From Stachybotrys elegans (Eukaryota; Ascomycota; Sordariomycetes; Hypocreales; Stachybotryaceae), in the NCBI GenBank assembly GCA_020746835.1, contig JAGPNK010000003.1, forward strand, positions 2,604,001 through 2,668,000: DNA of 64,000 nucleotides. Reading direction: 5' to 3'. The notes below the pieces were generated by a model. That model ran no database searches, was not told the DNA's origin, and saw only the letters and a list, made by a program, of their open reading frames with translations. Numbering within the stretch: position 1 is the stretch's first letter; every line of letters begins with the position of its first letter. Positions 33,207-44,449 of the stretch are shown here, piece after piece. A program made the position numbers and the translations under genes.

Positions 33207-34333
33207 ATGAAGGTCGCCATCACTATCGCCAGCCTGGGCCTTGTCGGCCTCGCTGCTGCCGGCCCATGCAACAACAACTGCGGCCGCCAGGTCCTTGGTA
33301 CTGCTCGCCCCTCGCCCGCCCTGTCTGATCGCCGGTCCATGTGCGCGGAGCTTCTGACCAAGACCACTATCGTCACCCCCCCGTGAGTATCTGATCATCC
33401 CACCTACCACATCTGAACGAGCAGTCTAACATCTCATATAGTGCAGCTACGGTGACCCTTCCTATTCAGCTGGAGCGCCGCAACCCCAACGTCCACGGCC
33501 CGCGCGCCCCTTCTCCCGTCATCACCGACGAGAAGCCCACCTACGCAACCAATTGCGCCGATGTCACGGCCTACTGGAACGCCTGCCAGTGCTTCGAGGG
33601 CTTCGCACCCACTACCGTCACCGTAACGGCGCCGACCCCTACCGAGACTCTTCCTCCCTCGGCTACTTGCACTCAGGGCCTCGAGTTTGCGCTCTATGGC
33701 GTCCGTCCTGATACCTACCAGGAGGATTACATTAATTTCTACCTCTGGCAGGCGAACCAGCGATATCTGGATCTCAATGCTCTGGTTGGAGGCATAGCCC
33801 CGGACAGCGTTGGGGTTACTCCTTACACCGGCTTCAAGCTAGGTGAGGGCAGTGACTGGCAGCAGCCGATCGGCATCTACGGGAAGACGGGCGCCGTTGG
33901 CACCAACCTGGGCAAGAGCATCGTCAACCACCGTGGCTACATTGTGCCCCAGAAGGTCGGCACCTACACCATCACCATTCGAGATGTAGACGATCTCGCC
34001 ATGATCTGGATTGGCGAGGCCGCCGTCTCAGACTGGACAGTGAGCACCACCTCTGTCCGCATGGACGTCAACTTCTTCGACCAGCTCAAGACGTACGAAA
34101 TCGCTGTCGCCGAGGCCGACTTGAACAAGCACCTGCCTATCCGCATCATGTACGTCAACGGCTCTCAGTATGGCAGGTTCCAGGTTTCCATCGTGGACCC
34201 CGAGGAGAATGTCATCCTCGGCCCCGATAGCCAGAAGAACCCGCAGATCATCGCCAGCTGCTCCGGCCCCGACGCACCCGTTGGACAATGGGCCGAGTGG
34301 GCGACTGAGAAGCCTGAGTTTGTGGAGCCTTAA
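33207..34333 (+). CDS. Secreted GLEYA-domain (adhesin-like) protein
   Basis: Two exons (33207-33382, 33442-34333) give 355 residues. An N-terminal signal peptide is clear: MKVAITIASLGLVGLAAAG. A Cys-containing segment follows (CNNNCGRQ, then CADVTAYWNACQC), then a short Thr/Pro linker (TTVTVTAPTPTETLPPS). The C-terminal 230 residues read as a GLEYA domain. It opens with GLEFALYGV, a variant of the name-giving motif, and continues with YIVPQKVGTYTITIRDVDD, an aspartate pair typical of this PA14-related fold, and MIWIGEAAV. The domain is known from yeast flocculins and adhesins that bind sugars. There are no long Ser/Thr repeats and no GPI-anchor signal at the C-terminus (EKPEFVEP), so it is probably secreted rather than wall-anchored. 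Ligand is unknown. Confidence 0.88.
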
Positions 34334-35752
34334 GATGTCCCAGAGAGGCAAGAAGATGGAAACAACATCTGCGTTAGAAACTTCCTTAAAGGGTCTTTGG
34401 TGTTGCAGTGCCCCCTTTCACTTGTGGATAATAGATACAATAATAATACAAGGCTTCTGTCATATCTGATAAACTACTACACGAGTGAGTGACATGAAGA
34501 CAAGGATTTGAATTTATCTTGATGCCCAAGTCTCTTGGATTAATATGACAGGTATGCACCGTTTAATTAAACAAACAAAAAAACTTCTTCAAATACATCT
34601 GCTTGAGAAACTGCTATTCTTAACCACCTTTCTTTGTATATCTAGAAGACCAACCAAGGAAACAGCACAATAACTCCCCGTCACAGCCACTGCCCCCAGA
34701 CTAGAAGACCTATCTATCTCCAACCCAGCTGCTGAGCAAGGGCAACTGGCACGGGCAGAAAGTAGGAGCACTATTCACGTTTTAGGTTGTCAGAACTCAC
34801 GATGAATAGCTTGCCGGATAGGGTGACGTCCTCAAGAGTAGCTATCTTCACCCTGGCGTGTGACGTACGAATACGGCCATCTGCTCGCCGCCAACCATCC
34901 GCCTAACCTAATTGACTATAGCTGACATGGCACATGCATTTCACCACATTAGCACGAATAGAAAAAGAAGTGACATCATGCGAACACAAGCCGTGGCCTT
35001 GATTCTCATTGGCTACCAGTAAACCATGTAATCTAATGCAGGTATTCTGCGACACGAGAAACGCGCGAAAATGGCGCGTCCGCGACCCCGCTCTGTCGCG
35101 CGGCGCGTAAATCACCATTTCCCAAACCGCGTCTCGCGTCAGCACGGACTTTTCCTCAGCGCTCCGTCGAGCCAACCATCCACCCGTCAGCCGACCACAG
35201 GCGAGGGGGAAAAAAGACTCAACTGAGTCAGGAAAATGAGAGACAGATTGGTGCCGTGTGCCATGTCCTTGCAATGAAGCCAGACCTCCTCCCCTGGCCA
35301 TCCACTCCTTCCAAGCGATGACCAAGTAAAGGATAACGTACAAAATGAGATGACGAGGAATGATTAAAATGAGTGTGAAAAAAGAACAGGCCATAGCAAG
35401 ATAGTGTAAGAGGGAAGATAAGAGAAGAACAAAAATCAAGGAAACAGATACATTGAATAGCGGGTACGCGCCACATCTCCTATTGCCCAGAGGCACCTCT
35501 CCTCCTGGAGTAAAACGCCGTAAACAAAAGTAGGGTTGGTAAGAGACAAAATGGATGGATGGATGGATGGAATGAAGCAAGAGCCCTCGTAATGGTGTGT
35601 GGATGTGTGTAAGGAGGACGCTGTGTCGTAGAATCTAGGCCAAAGGAGGACTGTAGAATGCGCATGTATAGGGGGCGCATGGTATCATGTACAGCGAAAA
35701 AGAAGACAAGAAGAAGAAAAGAAAAGAAAAAAAAGACGCCAAAGCCGATTCC
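34334..35752. other. Convergent intergenic region (1.4 kb), no gene seen
   Basis: This separates the GLEYA and Whi5/Nrm1-like stop codons. A minus-strand frame at about 34903-35580 is open but has no ATG, starts inside the TGGA repeat and shows no domain content. A TGGA tetranucleotide run lies at 35551-35571. Confidence 0.4.
35551..35571. repeat. TGGA tetranucleotide repeat
   Basis: Five tandem copies of ATGG/TGGA lie about 180 bp past the stop of the Whi5/Nrm1-like gene. Shorter copies occur at about 39543 and 55520. Confidence 0.85.
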
Positions 35753-36979
35753 TCATAGGATCGGTTCATCAAACGTCAGCCGCCTCCTGGCCACGCTCAA
35801 GGGCGTTCGTGCCGTCAGGGTGACGGGAGTTTTCCAGGGCTTCTGCGCCGGGCTGGGCGTGATATTGACAAAGTCGGCAAAGTCGAATGCTTGGCTAGGT
35901 GTGTTGGGGAACATGTTACCACCGCCGGGCGTGGTCATCATGGAAGAAGGGAGATCCAGCTTTGCGCTCTTGGGCGTCTTGGGCGGCGGCGTCGAAGGGG
36001 GGTCCATGCGAGACTTGGCCTTGACGGCCGGCGAGGGGGACGCCGCAAGGTAGAGCAGCAGATCTGCGCCTTCCTCGCCCGTCTTGCCACCGTTGGGGCC
36101 AACGTTCTCCTTACTCCTCTTGAGAGACAGCGAGCGGGTCTGCATGGGAGGTGTCCGAGGAGGCGAAGAGCACATAGGTGCATTAAAAGAGTGCGCCGGG
36201 AGCAGGTCGTCATCATCGTCCGAGGGAGCCGCAAAATTGGGCGAGGTGAGCTCGTTGTTCAAGCGGCGCTGCGGCAGGAACGACACATCCGGACCGGCCG
36301 AGGTGGTGAAGTGCTGCTGGCGGCGAGGCTTGATGGGCGAGGACTGGGTCAGCTGATGCGAGTTCTTCCAGGCGTGGCCCGAGGGGAAGGACTTGTAGGC
36401 GGTAGGGGAGCCGCGGTAACGCTTGGTCGGGCTCGAGGGATCGTGGTTGGGGTCAAAGGAGGCCATGTAGGTGCGCTTCCGGTGGCCAGAGCTGCCATTG
36501 CTGGAGCCGATGGCATCGGAGAACAATGGCGCCTTTAGGGGGGAGCTCATGAGGGTTCGGCTGGGATACGGGAGGTCGGATGTGCTCGAGGACGAGTCGG
36601 AGAGGACGTCATCGACTGGACGCCTTCGGCGCATCTCCTCCTCCATCTTGGGCTCGATGCTGTCGAGCGTGAGCTCCTCCCAGCCATGCTTGGTCTTGAA
36701 CTGGGCGAGGGCGAGGCGGTTCTGGAGGCGCCGTGCTATCTGCAGCAAGTTTGTAAGCCATCTCTGCTCCTCATGTGTTTCCAGTAGTCACACTGCGAAT
36801 AGGGCCTTCGACGACGAGGCCCGGCGACGGAGGCGAGAGAGAGAGAGGGGGTGCCGGGAGGCTGGGAACAAGTGCCCCCCCCAGAGAGCCAGAAAACGTA
36901 CCTTGCTAACCTCTGCACGCTTGAGCACGCAGTCGACGACATCCTCGGGCTGCTTCTTCCAGGGTGAGGACATGGCCAT
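35753..36979 (-). CDS. Whi5/Nrm1-family transcriptional repressor of G1/S genes
   Basis: These proteins bind SBF/MBF and repress cell-cycle transcription until phosphorylated by CDK. Exon 1 (36979-36902) encodes 26 residues starting MAMSSPWKKQPEDVVD, and exon 2 (about 36739-35753) completes 354 residues. The intron is about 160 nt, longer than most here. The Whi5/Nrm1 core motif spans the junction: KIARRLQNRLALAQFKTKHG, followed by WEELTLDSIEPKMEEE. Downstream the protein is disordered and Ser/Pro-rich with many SP/TP sites (SSPLKAP, SSPTKRYR, SPPRTPP, STPPPKTPKS), consistent with CDK regulation. The C-terminus PLSVARRRLTFDEPIL may be a short binding motif. I do not choose between a Whi5 role and an Nrm1 role. 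Confidence 0.85.
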
Positions 36980-38072
36980 TGTCGGCTTGATGCGGTGTGT
37001 TGTGTCTACTCTCTACTTCGTATCGTCGTTGGCATGGGTAGCGTCTATCCTAATCGTATCGTAATCGAGTTATCGTGAATGGGAGGGCCAAGCTGTTGCG
37101 AAGAGGTTGCGTGAAGAATTGGGGCGCAGGAGGATTAAAGTGGTGTGGGTTTGCGTGAGCCTGGTAACCAGAGCAAGTAGGTGCATTATTAGTCGTGGCC
37201 CCATTCTAAGAGCCGGGGGGGTTTCACAAGCGGCCTGGGCTGGGAGGGAGGGAGGCCTTCTCGTTGGCTAAGGGTCGCCCATTGATTTTTTTTTTGCTCG
37301 CTCGCTCAGGTACTGCAGCTCATTCTTTCCCCATTGGGGCGCCCGAATCAAACAGCCGCCAGCCCCAGTCGGGATGGTCTTACCTGCCTAGGTTTTGTAG
37401 CTCGTGCATTCGACAGGCGAGGGGTCGCCCGGAATGGGATGGGTGACAGGTGCGCTGCGCTGGATTGAGGGTGGTAATAGCAGGTGGCTTACAGCAAAGG
37501 CCAATGAATGCTTGGTTAAGTTGCTTTTGATTGGGACGGGCAGCAAACGACCATGATGCCGACCACGGCCAGGCACCCCGTCTCTTCCCAGCTGTAGGCA
37601 TAGCAACAGGGAACCCTCCCATCTCCTGATACCTAGACCAAGTGCTGTACGTTTTCTACATTTGTCAAACTGTTGTACTTGCTATAGCATACAGTACTGT
37701 GCGCATACCATTTTATGCGACCCAAGTGCACAGATACTCGGGTATGGACGATTCGGCGATCCCTTGCAAAGGGCTGCATTCCACCAGGCGCCGCTCAGGC
37801 CTCGGGATGGCCATGAATTGATTGACTATCCACCACGGCCAAACGCCAGGCTAGATGGCACAATGGTGCAGGTCTGGCTGAGTTTCTACAGGGCCCGAGA
37901 GCCAGTAAGATTGACGGGTGGTCCTCCGTCAGCTAATGATTACCCGGGCCCCGGCTTTGTTGGCCAGCCTACCGGCGGTTTCGAAGATCCTGTTTGGCCG
38001 GGTCCGAGAAAACCTTGCCCTCCACTCACTCGACCACTTGCTCGGCCAGCCAGCTTGTATCTTGTCACTGGT

Positions 38073-38090
38073 TGTGTGTGTGTGTGTGCG
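38073..38090. repeat. TG dinucleotide repeat
   Basis: About nine TG units lie in intergenic DNA, with no link to a nearby start codon. Confidence 0.8.
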
Positions 38091-38509
38091 GGCGTTGTGT
38101 CAGGACTCCTGCAGCCCGTTCACATGGCCCAAAACCAGCGACATCAGGGGCTGCCTACCATCCATAGGAGCAGAGCTAGACATTATTCAGAGCACGGCTT
38201 CTTTCTTTGTGCCACTGCGCATTTCCCTCGGTGTGAAACTGAGACCATGCCGCGCCATCTTATTGTTCTTTGTTCCAGAGACCTGAATGTCGCGGACACA
38301 GTAAACAGTAAACAGTACAACCTCGCAAGCTTGAATCCACTCGGCCTGTTCTGCCGGATCATGGAATGACATAGGAGCTTGGGTAAGAAAGACGTATAGA
38401 ACCCATTGTATGTATTGAACGAGACAGTAGCCGCTCTCATACATTGAGCTTAGACACAAGATTTGGCACTAGAAGTGAATTATAGATCAAGGTTCGAAGG
38501 GAAGAAACG

Positions 38510-38578
38510 GCACTATCCGGGTTTGCACCCAGCAACCAACGGGTTGCGACGGTGTTAATCCGACCAAAGGCACAATGC
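38510..38578 (-). other. tRNA-like cloverleaf, probably a degenerate tRNA or chance fold
   Basis: On the minus strand, GCATTGT and ATAGTGC can pair over 7 bp (two G-T wobbles) as an acceptor-like stem. Inside are GCAACC/GGTTGC and CTGGG/CCCGG hairpins. GGTGCAAACCC matches the B-box consensus GGTTCRANYCC with one mismatch. However, the T loop is 6 nt, the middle loop is only 4 nt (CGTT), there is no variable loop and no good A box. I therefore do not call a functional tRNA. Confidence 0.25.
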
Positions 38579-39876
38579 TCCATTCTGAAAGGATTCTAAC
38601 TTGCACCATGACGAAACATGATATCAGCGGGCAGAATAAGCGTGCCCTGCTAAAGCTAATCGTACCTGGGTCTCGAGATGAAAAGGACCAAAAAGAGAAG
38701 AAAGAAAAAAAAGAAAAAAGGAAGGAAGGGAAAAAAAAGGAACCATGGTGGATGTGCGCAACACGGCACGGCAAAGTGTTGCTTAACATCTTCTTGCCTT
38801 GGTTGGGTGGTGAGCAGGTAGTCATCCTACAGGGTTTCTAGCCTTGATGCGAGGGCTTGCTGAGACAAGTTCCTGTGCCACGGGGCTGGCGGGTCAATCT
38901 GCACGCACTCAAATGTAGAGATCGAGATCGGGAGGCCTGTAACCCCCATTTGCATTCCGCTGCAACGAAATGCTGCTGGACGCGACTGCCTCCTGAGCAT
39001 GTCGTGCAGATGAATAACAAAATGCACCTAAGCACTTTGGATAAAAAGATGGCGCCGCCCGGCGATAGCCCGAAGCCGTTCGTTTTCTCGCTAGCGGTCC
39101 GCATCTACTTCATTATGATTACTGCCGCGCAAAGGCGGCTGGTTGGTGGTGTGCTCGGTCCTGAGCGTATTGGCTGTGGCTTCTCTCGCGTCTCCACCGT
39201 TGCAGCGCAGCGCAGCAACGTTGGCAGATGGATATGTAGTAAACGGCATCTGGAAGGGGACGCGCAACCACACAGGCCGACGTACACAGTACTTTGCTGT
39301 TTTCCCACCCACTCACGAAACCCGAGCCACACCTCGATGCCGTGGCACCATGCCCCCCTCCCCCCAGTACTTGTGAATTAGCAAGCCCACTGCGATCGTG
39401 ATAGAGCCACCGTCTTGTCGATGCTGACAGTGGGAAAAAGCCAAGGAAGACGTGGAGTCTGGGATGCTGCCTTGGCTTGGCTGGGCTTGGCGGAATCGGT
39501 CCGTATCTGCTAATTTTCGGAGGGCACCTGGCATGCATGCTATGGATGGATGGATGGTTTTGTGGGAGGGAAAGGGGATGATGGCTAGATCAAACAAGAT
39601 GATTCACAAGGCACGTGTTTAGAATAGAAATAAATAGAAATATATCGCCATGAACGCAACCAGTTGTGAGAGGATGGGCAATGCTGGCTCTTGAGGTTTG
39701 GGTCAGCAGTGGCGTGCCCTGCCTTGTCGACTGTGGCTCCCGAGCTTGCCTGGGTCTGCCTGCATCAGAGCTTGTCTTCAGTAAACCCCCCACTCCTGTT
39801 ACAAAGTGATCGCGATCGAGCAATTTGAGGCACTTGGACCGACAGGTTGTTGCGTCGCAATGGGAGGGCAAAGAGA

Positions 39877-39913
39877 GCAGAAAGCAGAAAGCAGAAGGCA
39901 GAAAGCAGGAAGC
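39877..39913. repeat. 7-bp tandem repeat GCAGAAA
   Basis: Five imperfect copies of GCAGAAA (with GCAGAAG and GCAGGAA variants) lie in the intergenic region. Confidence 0.8.
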
Positions 39914-40260
39914 ATCGGGCTGCTCCCGAAGGAAATACGAGGGCCCATGCCGATCGCTGCACACAGCCAGCCAAATCGGCCCAACGCCAATGTGAGTGAG
40001 TGTGCAGCGTCAGAGACGATGATCTCCCGTGGCTGCTGATGTACAGAGTAGCTGGGCACTGCGTTGGACTGGGACCGAGAGGGGCACCAATGCCAGATGC
40101 CAGATGCCGATAGCTCAAGCCATCGCATTTTCCGTTTTCCGACCATGAGGTGAGATGACCGTTGCGAGTCTGCAACGGGAATAGCCAGTGCTTGGAGACT
40201 GGCGACGACGACGGAAATGAGGTTGACATGCGTGATGTGGCTGTGGCTGGTCCTGCTTCC

Positions 40261-40261
<1 letters not shown>

Positions 40262-40292
<31 letters not shown>

Positions 40293-40293
40293 C
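40262..40293. repeat. TCTGGC/TCTGGT hexanucleotide array
   Basis: About five copies of a TCTGGY unit lie here. The unit is the same as in the array at 19690-19712, about 20 kb away. Confidence 0.8.
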
Positions 40294-41491
40294 TTTCCCT
40301 CATCTGATGATCCTGATAACCAAGGACCGCGCGAGCATCGACAAAATCCCACCTCTGCTCCGTTGTGACTTGTGTTATCAAACCGGGACCCGTAACGGTG
40401 TTTTTGGCGCCGGCAGCCTTTTGGTAGCTCCCGATCGGTTTCGCAATTTCACACGCTAAATTGCTGTCGACGTCATTGGCCAGCACTCCACCTTGTTGGA
40501 GCATCCGTCAAACCTGGCAAAGGCCGTCCAATTCGCCGACGAGGAGCTGGCCATGATGCGCGGATGAGGGAGGCGGATAGCTGGCGGGACAGGAGGCGTC
40601 TGATCCATTCATTCCATGGCGCCTCTATGATGTACGTAGTCAATGCTGCTGCGATCATCGCCGAGCACGCACCGCCCCGTTCTAGCGTGCGCTCGTGCAG
40701 ATGTGCCTTATCTGCTAAATTGCCATGTCTCTCCAACACCTCCATCGTAAAGAGTTTGTCCTTCTTGTCCCGTGGAGGAAGGATGGGATTGCTTGAACTC
40801 CCCCCTCCACCCCCCTCTCGCAAGTACTGGGTACATGGCCTTCTTGGCGGCGTCTGCAGCCACCGTCGGTCGTAGACTGACATTTCGTAGAGATAGGGTC
40901 GTTCGGAGTTTACGCAAGCTGTTGTTCGTTCCCAAGCCTTGTCTACCCCTGTGCGGCATATGCTTTCTCGACCCGCCCGCGGATCTTCGTGCTAATGTTT
41001 ATGGATTTATGGATTTATGGGCCAAGTCGCAGGTACTCCTCCCTTAGTAACCTTCTGCCTGTGGCCCATCCGGACATCTAATTCCAGGTCTGACCCCGGC
41101 AACCCCCTGGTTCTTACGGAGCATCATCTGTACAGACGAAAGAACCTCGATTCATATGCACCTGTGTAGCTCCGCCGTCATGCCCAACCACGCATAGGTG
41201 CCAGGTAATGGACTACCTATGTGTTCACGTAGCGGGCCTGGAGGCTCGGACACATGTGACTGGTACCTACCTAGGTGTGTTGGGGCACCACAGCAGGGCA
41301 AGCAGGACAGGCAGGGCAAGCAAGGCAGGTAACACGTAACATTGACATACTTGATTACTAGTATGTACACCTTACATGTATTGTGGGCATCGGCCAGGGT
41401 GGGAACTGTGTGGATGGATGTGGCTCTGTTTCCTACCTCGTCCGCAGGCACGGCAAGGTAATGTAATGTAAGGTGCGGGATCCCAAGACCA

Positions 41492-41512
41492 CCACCTACC
41501 TTATGTAGGTGG
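41492..41512. repeat. Perfect 8-bp inverted repeat CCACCTAC/GTAGGTGG
   Basis: Two 8-bp arms at 41492-41499 and 41505-41512 flank a 5-nt spacer. The element lies about 340 bp before the metallopeptidase start and is built from the TAGGT motif that recurs in this window's intergenic DNA. Confidence 0.75.
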
Positions 41513-41850
41513 CTTGACATCTTCCCTCCGGCCCTCCCAACGTCTCTCTCTCTTTCTCCTTCTAAGTTTTCCTCGCCCCCCCAAAGCGGCAAGCACCTCC
41601 TGCTATTGCCATTGGACATCTTGGCAGTCTTGCGCCTCGCTGCATGTCCTCTTGCGCCGTCGATCGTTTCCCTTCATCTTGATCTTGGTCCTTCTTTTCC
41701 CCCGGGCGTCCAGCTGGGCTCGGCTTGACTGACACGCTTCTCACCACCCGCACTCGCTTCCGCTCGTTGTTGCGCCCGCCGAATTTCGTCTCATCTTCCG
41801 GCTCGTACTCGTACGCCATCCCAGTGCAACGTCCGCGCCAGGCCCCGACC

Positions 41851-44449
41851 ATGGCCCCGAGCTTTCTCAACTTCAAAGAGCTGCGTCGCCGGTCGAGGGC
41901 CAGCTTCCGCACGGAGCATTCTACCGACACATCGAGCGAGGGCGCTGCCAGCCAGGGCACCGAACCCTCCAGCGGCTCTCTCACGCCGCCCTCGGTTGCC
42001 CACAATTCGGATCCTGCCCTCAATCTCCAGCTCAAGGACGTTAAAGAGCTCAAGGAATCGGATGAGAGTCCATCTCCCCTGGAGCATCCCCAGCGACGGG
42101 CGCGCCCGGCCTTGACTTCGACGGCCAATTCTAGCAGATACAGTGTCTCTAGCATGTCTGGGCTCGGTGGGCCGCCGAATGGGAAGACCTCGCTGCCATC
42201 ATCGCCGTATGCTCCTCGGATTCACAATGTCTCGGAGAATGCATGGGTATGTCTTCTTCCCCCATCGCACCATGTCCTCCCCCACCCTATCCCATGCCGC
42301 TTAACACACGGCAAGTCACAAAAAAGCAAGCAAGCAAGCATCAAGATTGCTAACCGGCGCTGCACAGGTGTACCAAAAAGTCCTTATTGTGCACGGCGCC
42401 ATTGGCGAGCCGTCACACCAGACCTATGACGGCACTGTTACTGTTACAAGACTGGACGATAGCTTCCCTCCCGTCAGCTGGCCCGTATGCGAATCCCACT
42501 TCAAGGCCCTCGTCTATCTTCAGCCGGGACCCAACAAACTTCGTTTCGACTTTTCTAGTCCAAAGCTCCCCAACAGCACCACGTCATCCAACCCTATTCA
42601 TGCCTCATATCTGACGGTGCATATGATCCCAGCCCTCAACGCGCCGCCTTTGCAGCTTGCTATCCTCTTGGCCAAGGACTCACCTGAGACTTTCGATGCA
42701 GTTCCTGCGCGCGCAGAGAGGGAAGGGAATGGGCTGGAGACTGCCGTGCGAAAGTTCCGCATGGCGGCTTACCTGTGGCAGGCCTTTACTGCTGAGCAGA
42801 TGTGGCGCCAAAAGCTTGGCCGCCGGTCATTCCGATTCGAGGAGGAGTGGACTGCAGGTTCGGCAAACCAACGCGACCGTGAGAACAACGCCATGCGTTC
42901 CGAGGCCAGGATACACATCATCCGCTCCGACAAGACGCTTGCCGAGCTGAGAGACCTGAACAAGGCCCAGCAGTACGACAAGGCTACCGACAAGAACGCC
43001 CTCTTTGGAATCGCCGCCGATGCGGTCAAGAGCTACTTCCAGTCTCCTCCCGGACAGAAGCAGTATGTTTCTGTGATGCTGCTCGACGCTCACTGGGATA
43101 GAGAGGTCCAGACCATTGTTGGCCACGCGGCGATGGGTGGGCCTGTCGGTGACTTGCACCTCTCCGTTTTTGGCTCGCACTGCCTTCAGAGCTACCCAAC
43201 AAGCTTTGAGGAAGTGGTGCCCGCATTTACTGATTGCACTCCGACCGACACCAACTTTGTCGCCAACGACAGCGGCGACGCGGGTAGTTCATGGGAGGCA
43301 GCCAACATGGGCATCGGCGCGCACCTGCACGAGACGGGCCATCTGTTTGGCTGCCCTCACCAAGAAGGGGGTATCATGTATCGGGATTACGTCGTTCTCA
43401 ACAGGTCATTTGTCGCCCGTGAAGCCTATGCTACACGCACGAGGACACGAGGTGGCGTGGCTCTACCGGACGACGAATGTGGCTGGCATAGACTCGACTG
43501 TCTTCGGTTCCGCACGCACCCTGCATTCCGCCTTCCCAACGATCCCCCCATGCATTCGGACGCAAGTGTTCAGGTCTTCCCGGGTGAAGGTGGCAATGTG
43601 ATGGCTCTTGCGGCGACGGGTATTATATTTGTAGAAATTTATGGCGAGGGAGACGACGTGTGCCATTCCTGGATCGAATACCTGTCCGACAACGGTTCGG
43701 TGCAACGCCAGGTCACGCTGACAGAGCAAGACCTCAGAGCCCGATTGCCCGAGGCGAAGCGAAAGGGACGAGTCAAGATCACGATCAAGTCATATGGAGG
43801 AGGTTCGCTGACGATTGACGACTTCAAGACGTTTGCTTCCAAATCGTCGTCGATCAAGCTTGGAAGCCTGCTCGGCAGCGCGCTTGTGAGCGGAAAGACA
43901 GCATTCCGAAGTGGCAGAATAGGCCCCGCCAATGTCGATAAGAGCAACGTCCACGAGGTCATATTTACCAGCGCCGTGAAGCAGGACCGAGTCCTTTCGC
44001 GGGTGGTTGTCTACCACGGACAAGCAGTCGAGGGTCTAGAATTTATCTACGACGATGACTCGAGACAAATGTTTGGAAAAGGCGACAGCAAGGACAACAT
44101 CGATACATTTGAATTTGGTAAGTGTTTTCTCATCAATCCATCCAGATGACGGGCACTAACGGACTCTGAAGATGTGCGACGAGGAGAGTACATCAGTGGC
44201 TTCACCATCCAAGCGGACGAGGCGATCAATGGAATCCGTATCCTAACCAGCATTGGCCGGAAGTCGCCCATGTTTGGAGGTGCCCAAGGGGGAGCGGCGT
44301 AGGTTCACTCAACCACAACGTGACTGTGCAAGTGCTGACTCTTCCCCAGACAAACAATGATACCCCCTCGAGGCTACACAATCTGCGGCGTGTCAGGTAC
44401 ATGCGGCAGTACTTGGCTTGATGGCTTCTCTGTTTTAATTAAAAAATAA
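41851..44449 (+). CDS. Putative zinc metallopeptidase with metzincin-type site and C-terminal jacalin-like domain (YIL108W-like)
   Basis: Four exons (41851-42246, 42368-44117, 44172-44298, 44350-44449) give 790 residues. The N-terminal 130 residues are Ser/Thr-rich and probably disordered. The peptidase-like region begins VYQKVLIVHGAIG and contains the zinc motif HETGHLFGCPH (His453, Glu454, His457, Gly460, His463), which fits HExxHxxGxxH. The C-terminal 170 residues resemble a jacalin-type beta-prism lectin: VVVYHGQAVEGLEFIYDD, then FTIQADEAINGIRILTS, then PPRGYTICGVSG. The last two introns are needed to restore this domain and its end, DGFSVLIKK. There is no signal peptide, so it is probably intracellular. 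The family is annotated as putative peptidases with no established substrate. Intron 1 carries an AAGC repeat. Confidence 0.9.

Larger units (their letters stand above)
36980..41850. promoter_or_regulatory. Second large gene-poor region (4.9 kb) between divergent genes
   Basis: I see no supportable protein gene here. It contains a TG run (38073-38090), a tRNA-like fold at 38510-38578, a 7-bp GCAGAAA repeat (39877-39913), a TCTGGC/TCTGGT array (40262-40293), three ATGGATTT units at about 40999-41020, a GGCAGG/CAAGCA stretch (41293-41333), and a CCACCTAC/GTAGGTGG hairpin (41492-41512). The right end is the promoter of the metallopeptidase gene. Confidence 0.4.

Noticed and set aside
34903..35580. 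226-codon open minus-strand frame past the Whi5/Nrm1-like gene
   Set aside because: It lacks an ATG at its start, begins inside the TGGA repeat and has no recognisable features. It is probably 3' untranslated or intergenic DNA.
37662..38369. 235-codon open frame in the second empty region
   Set aside because: Composition is irregular, a TG repeat reads as VCVCAG, and no domain or splice partner is visible.
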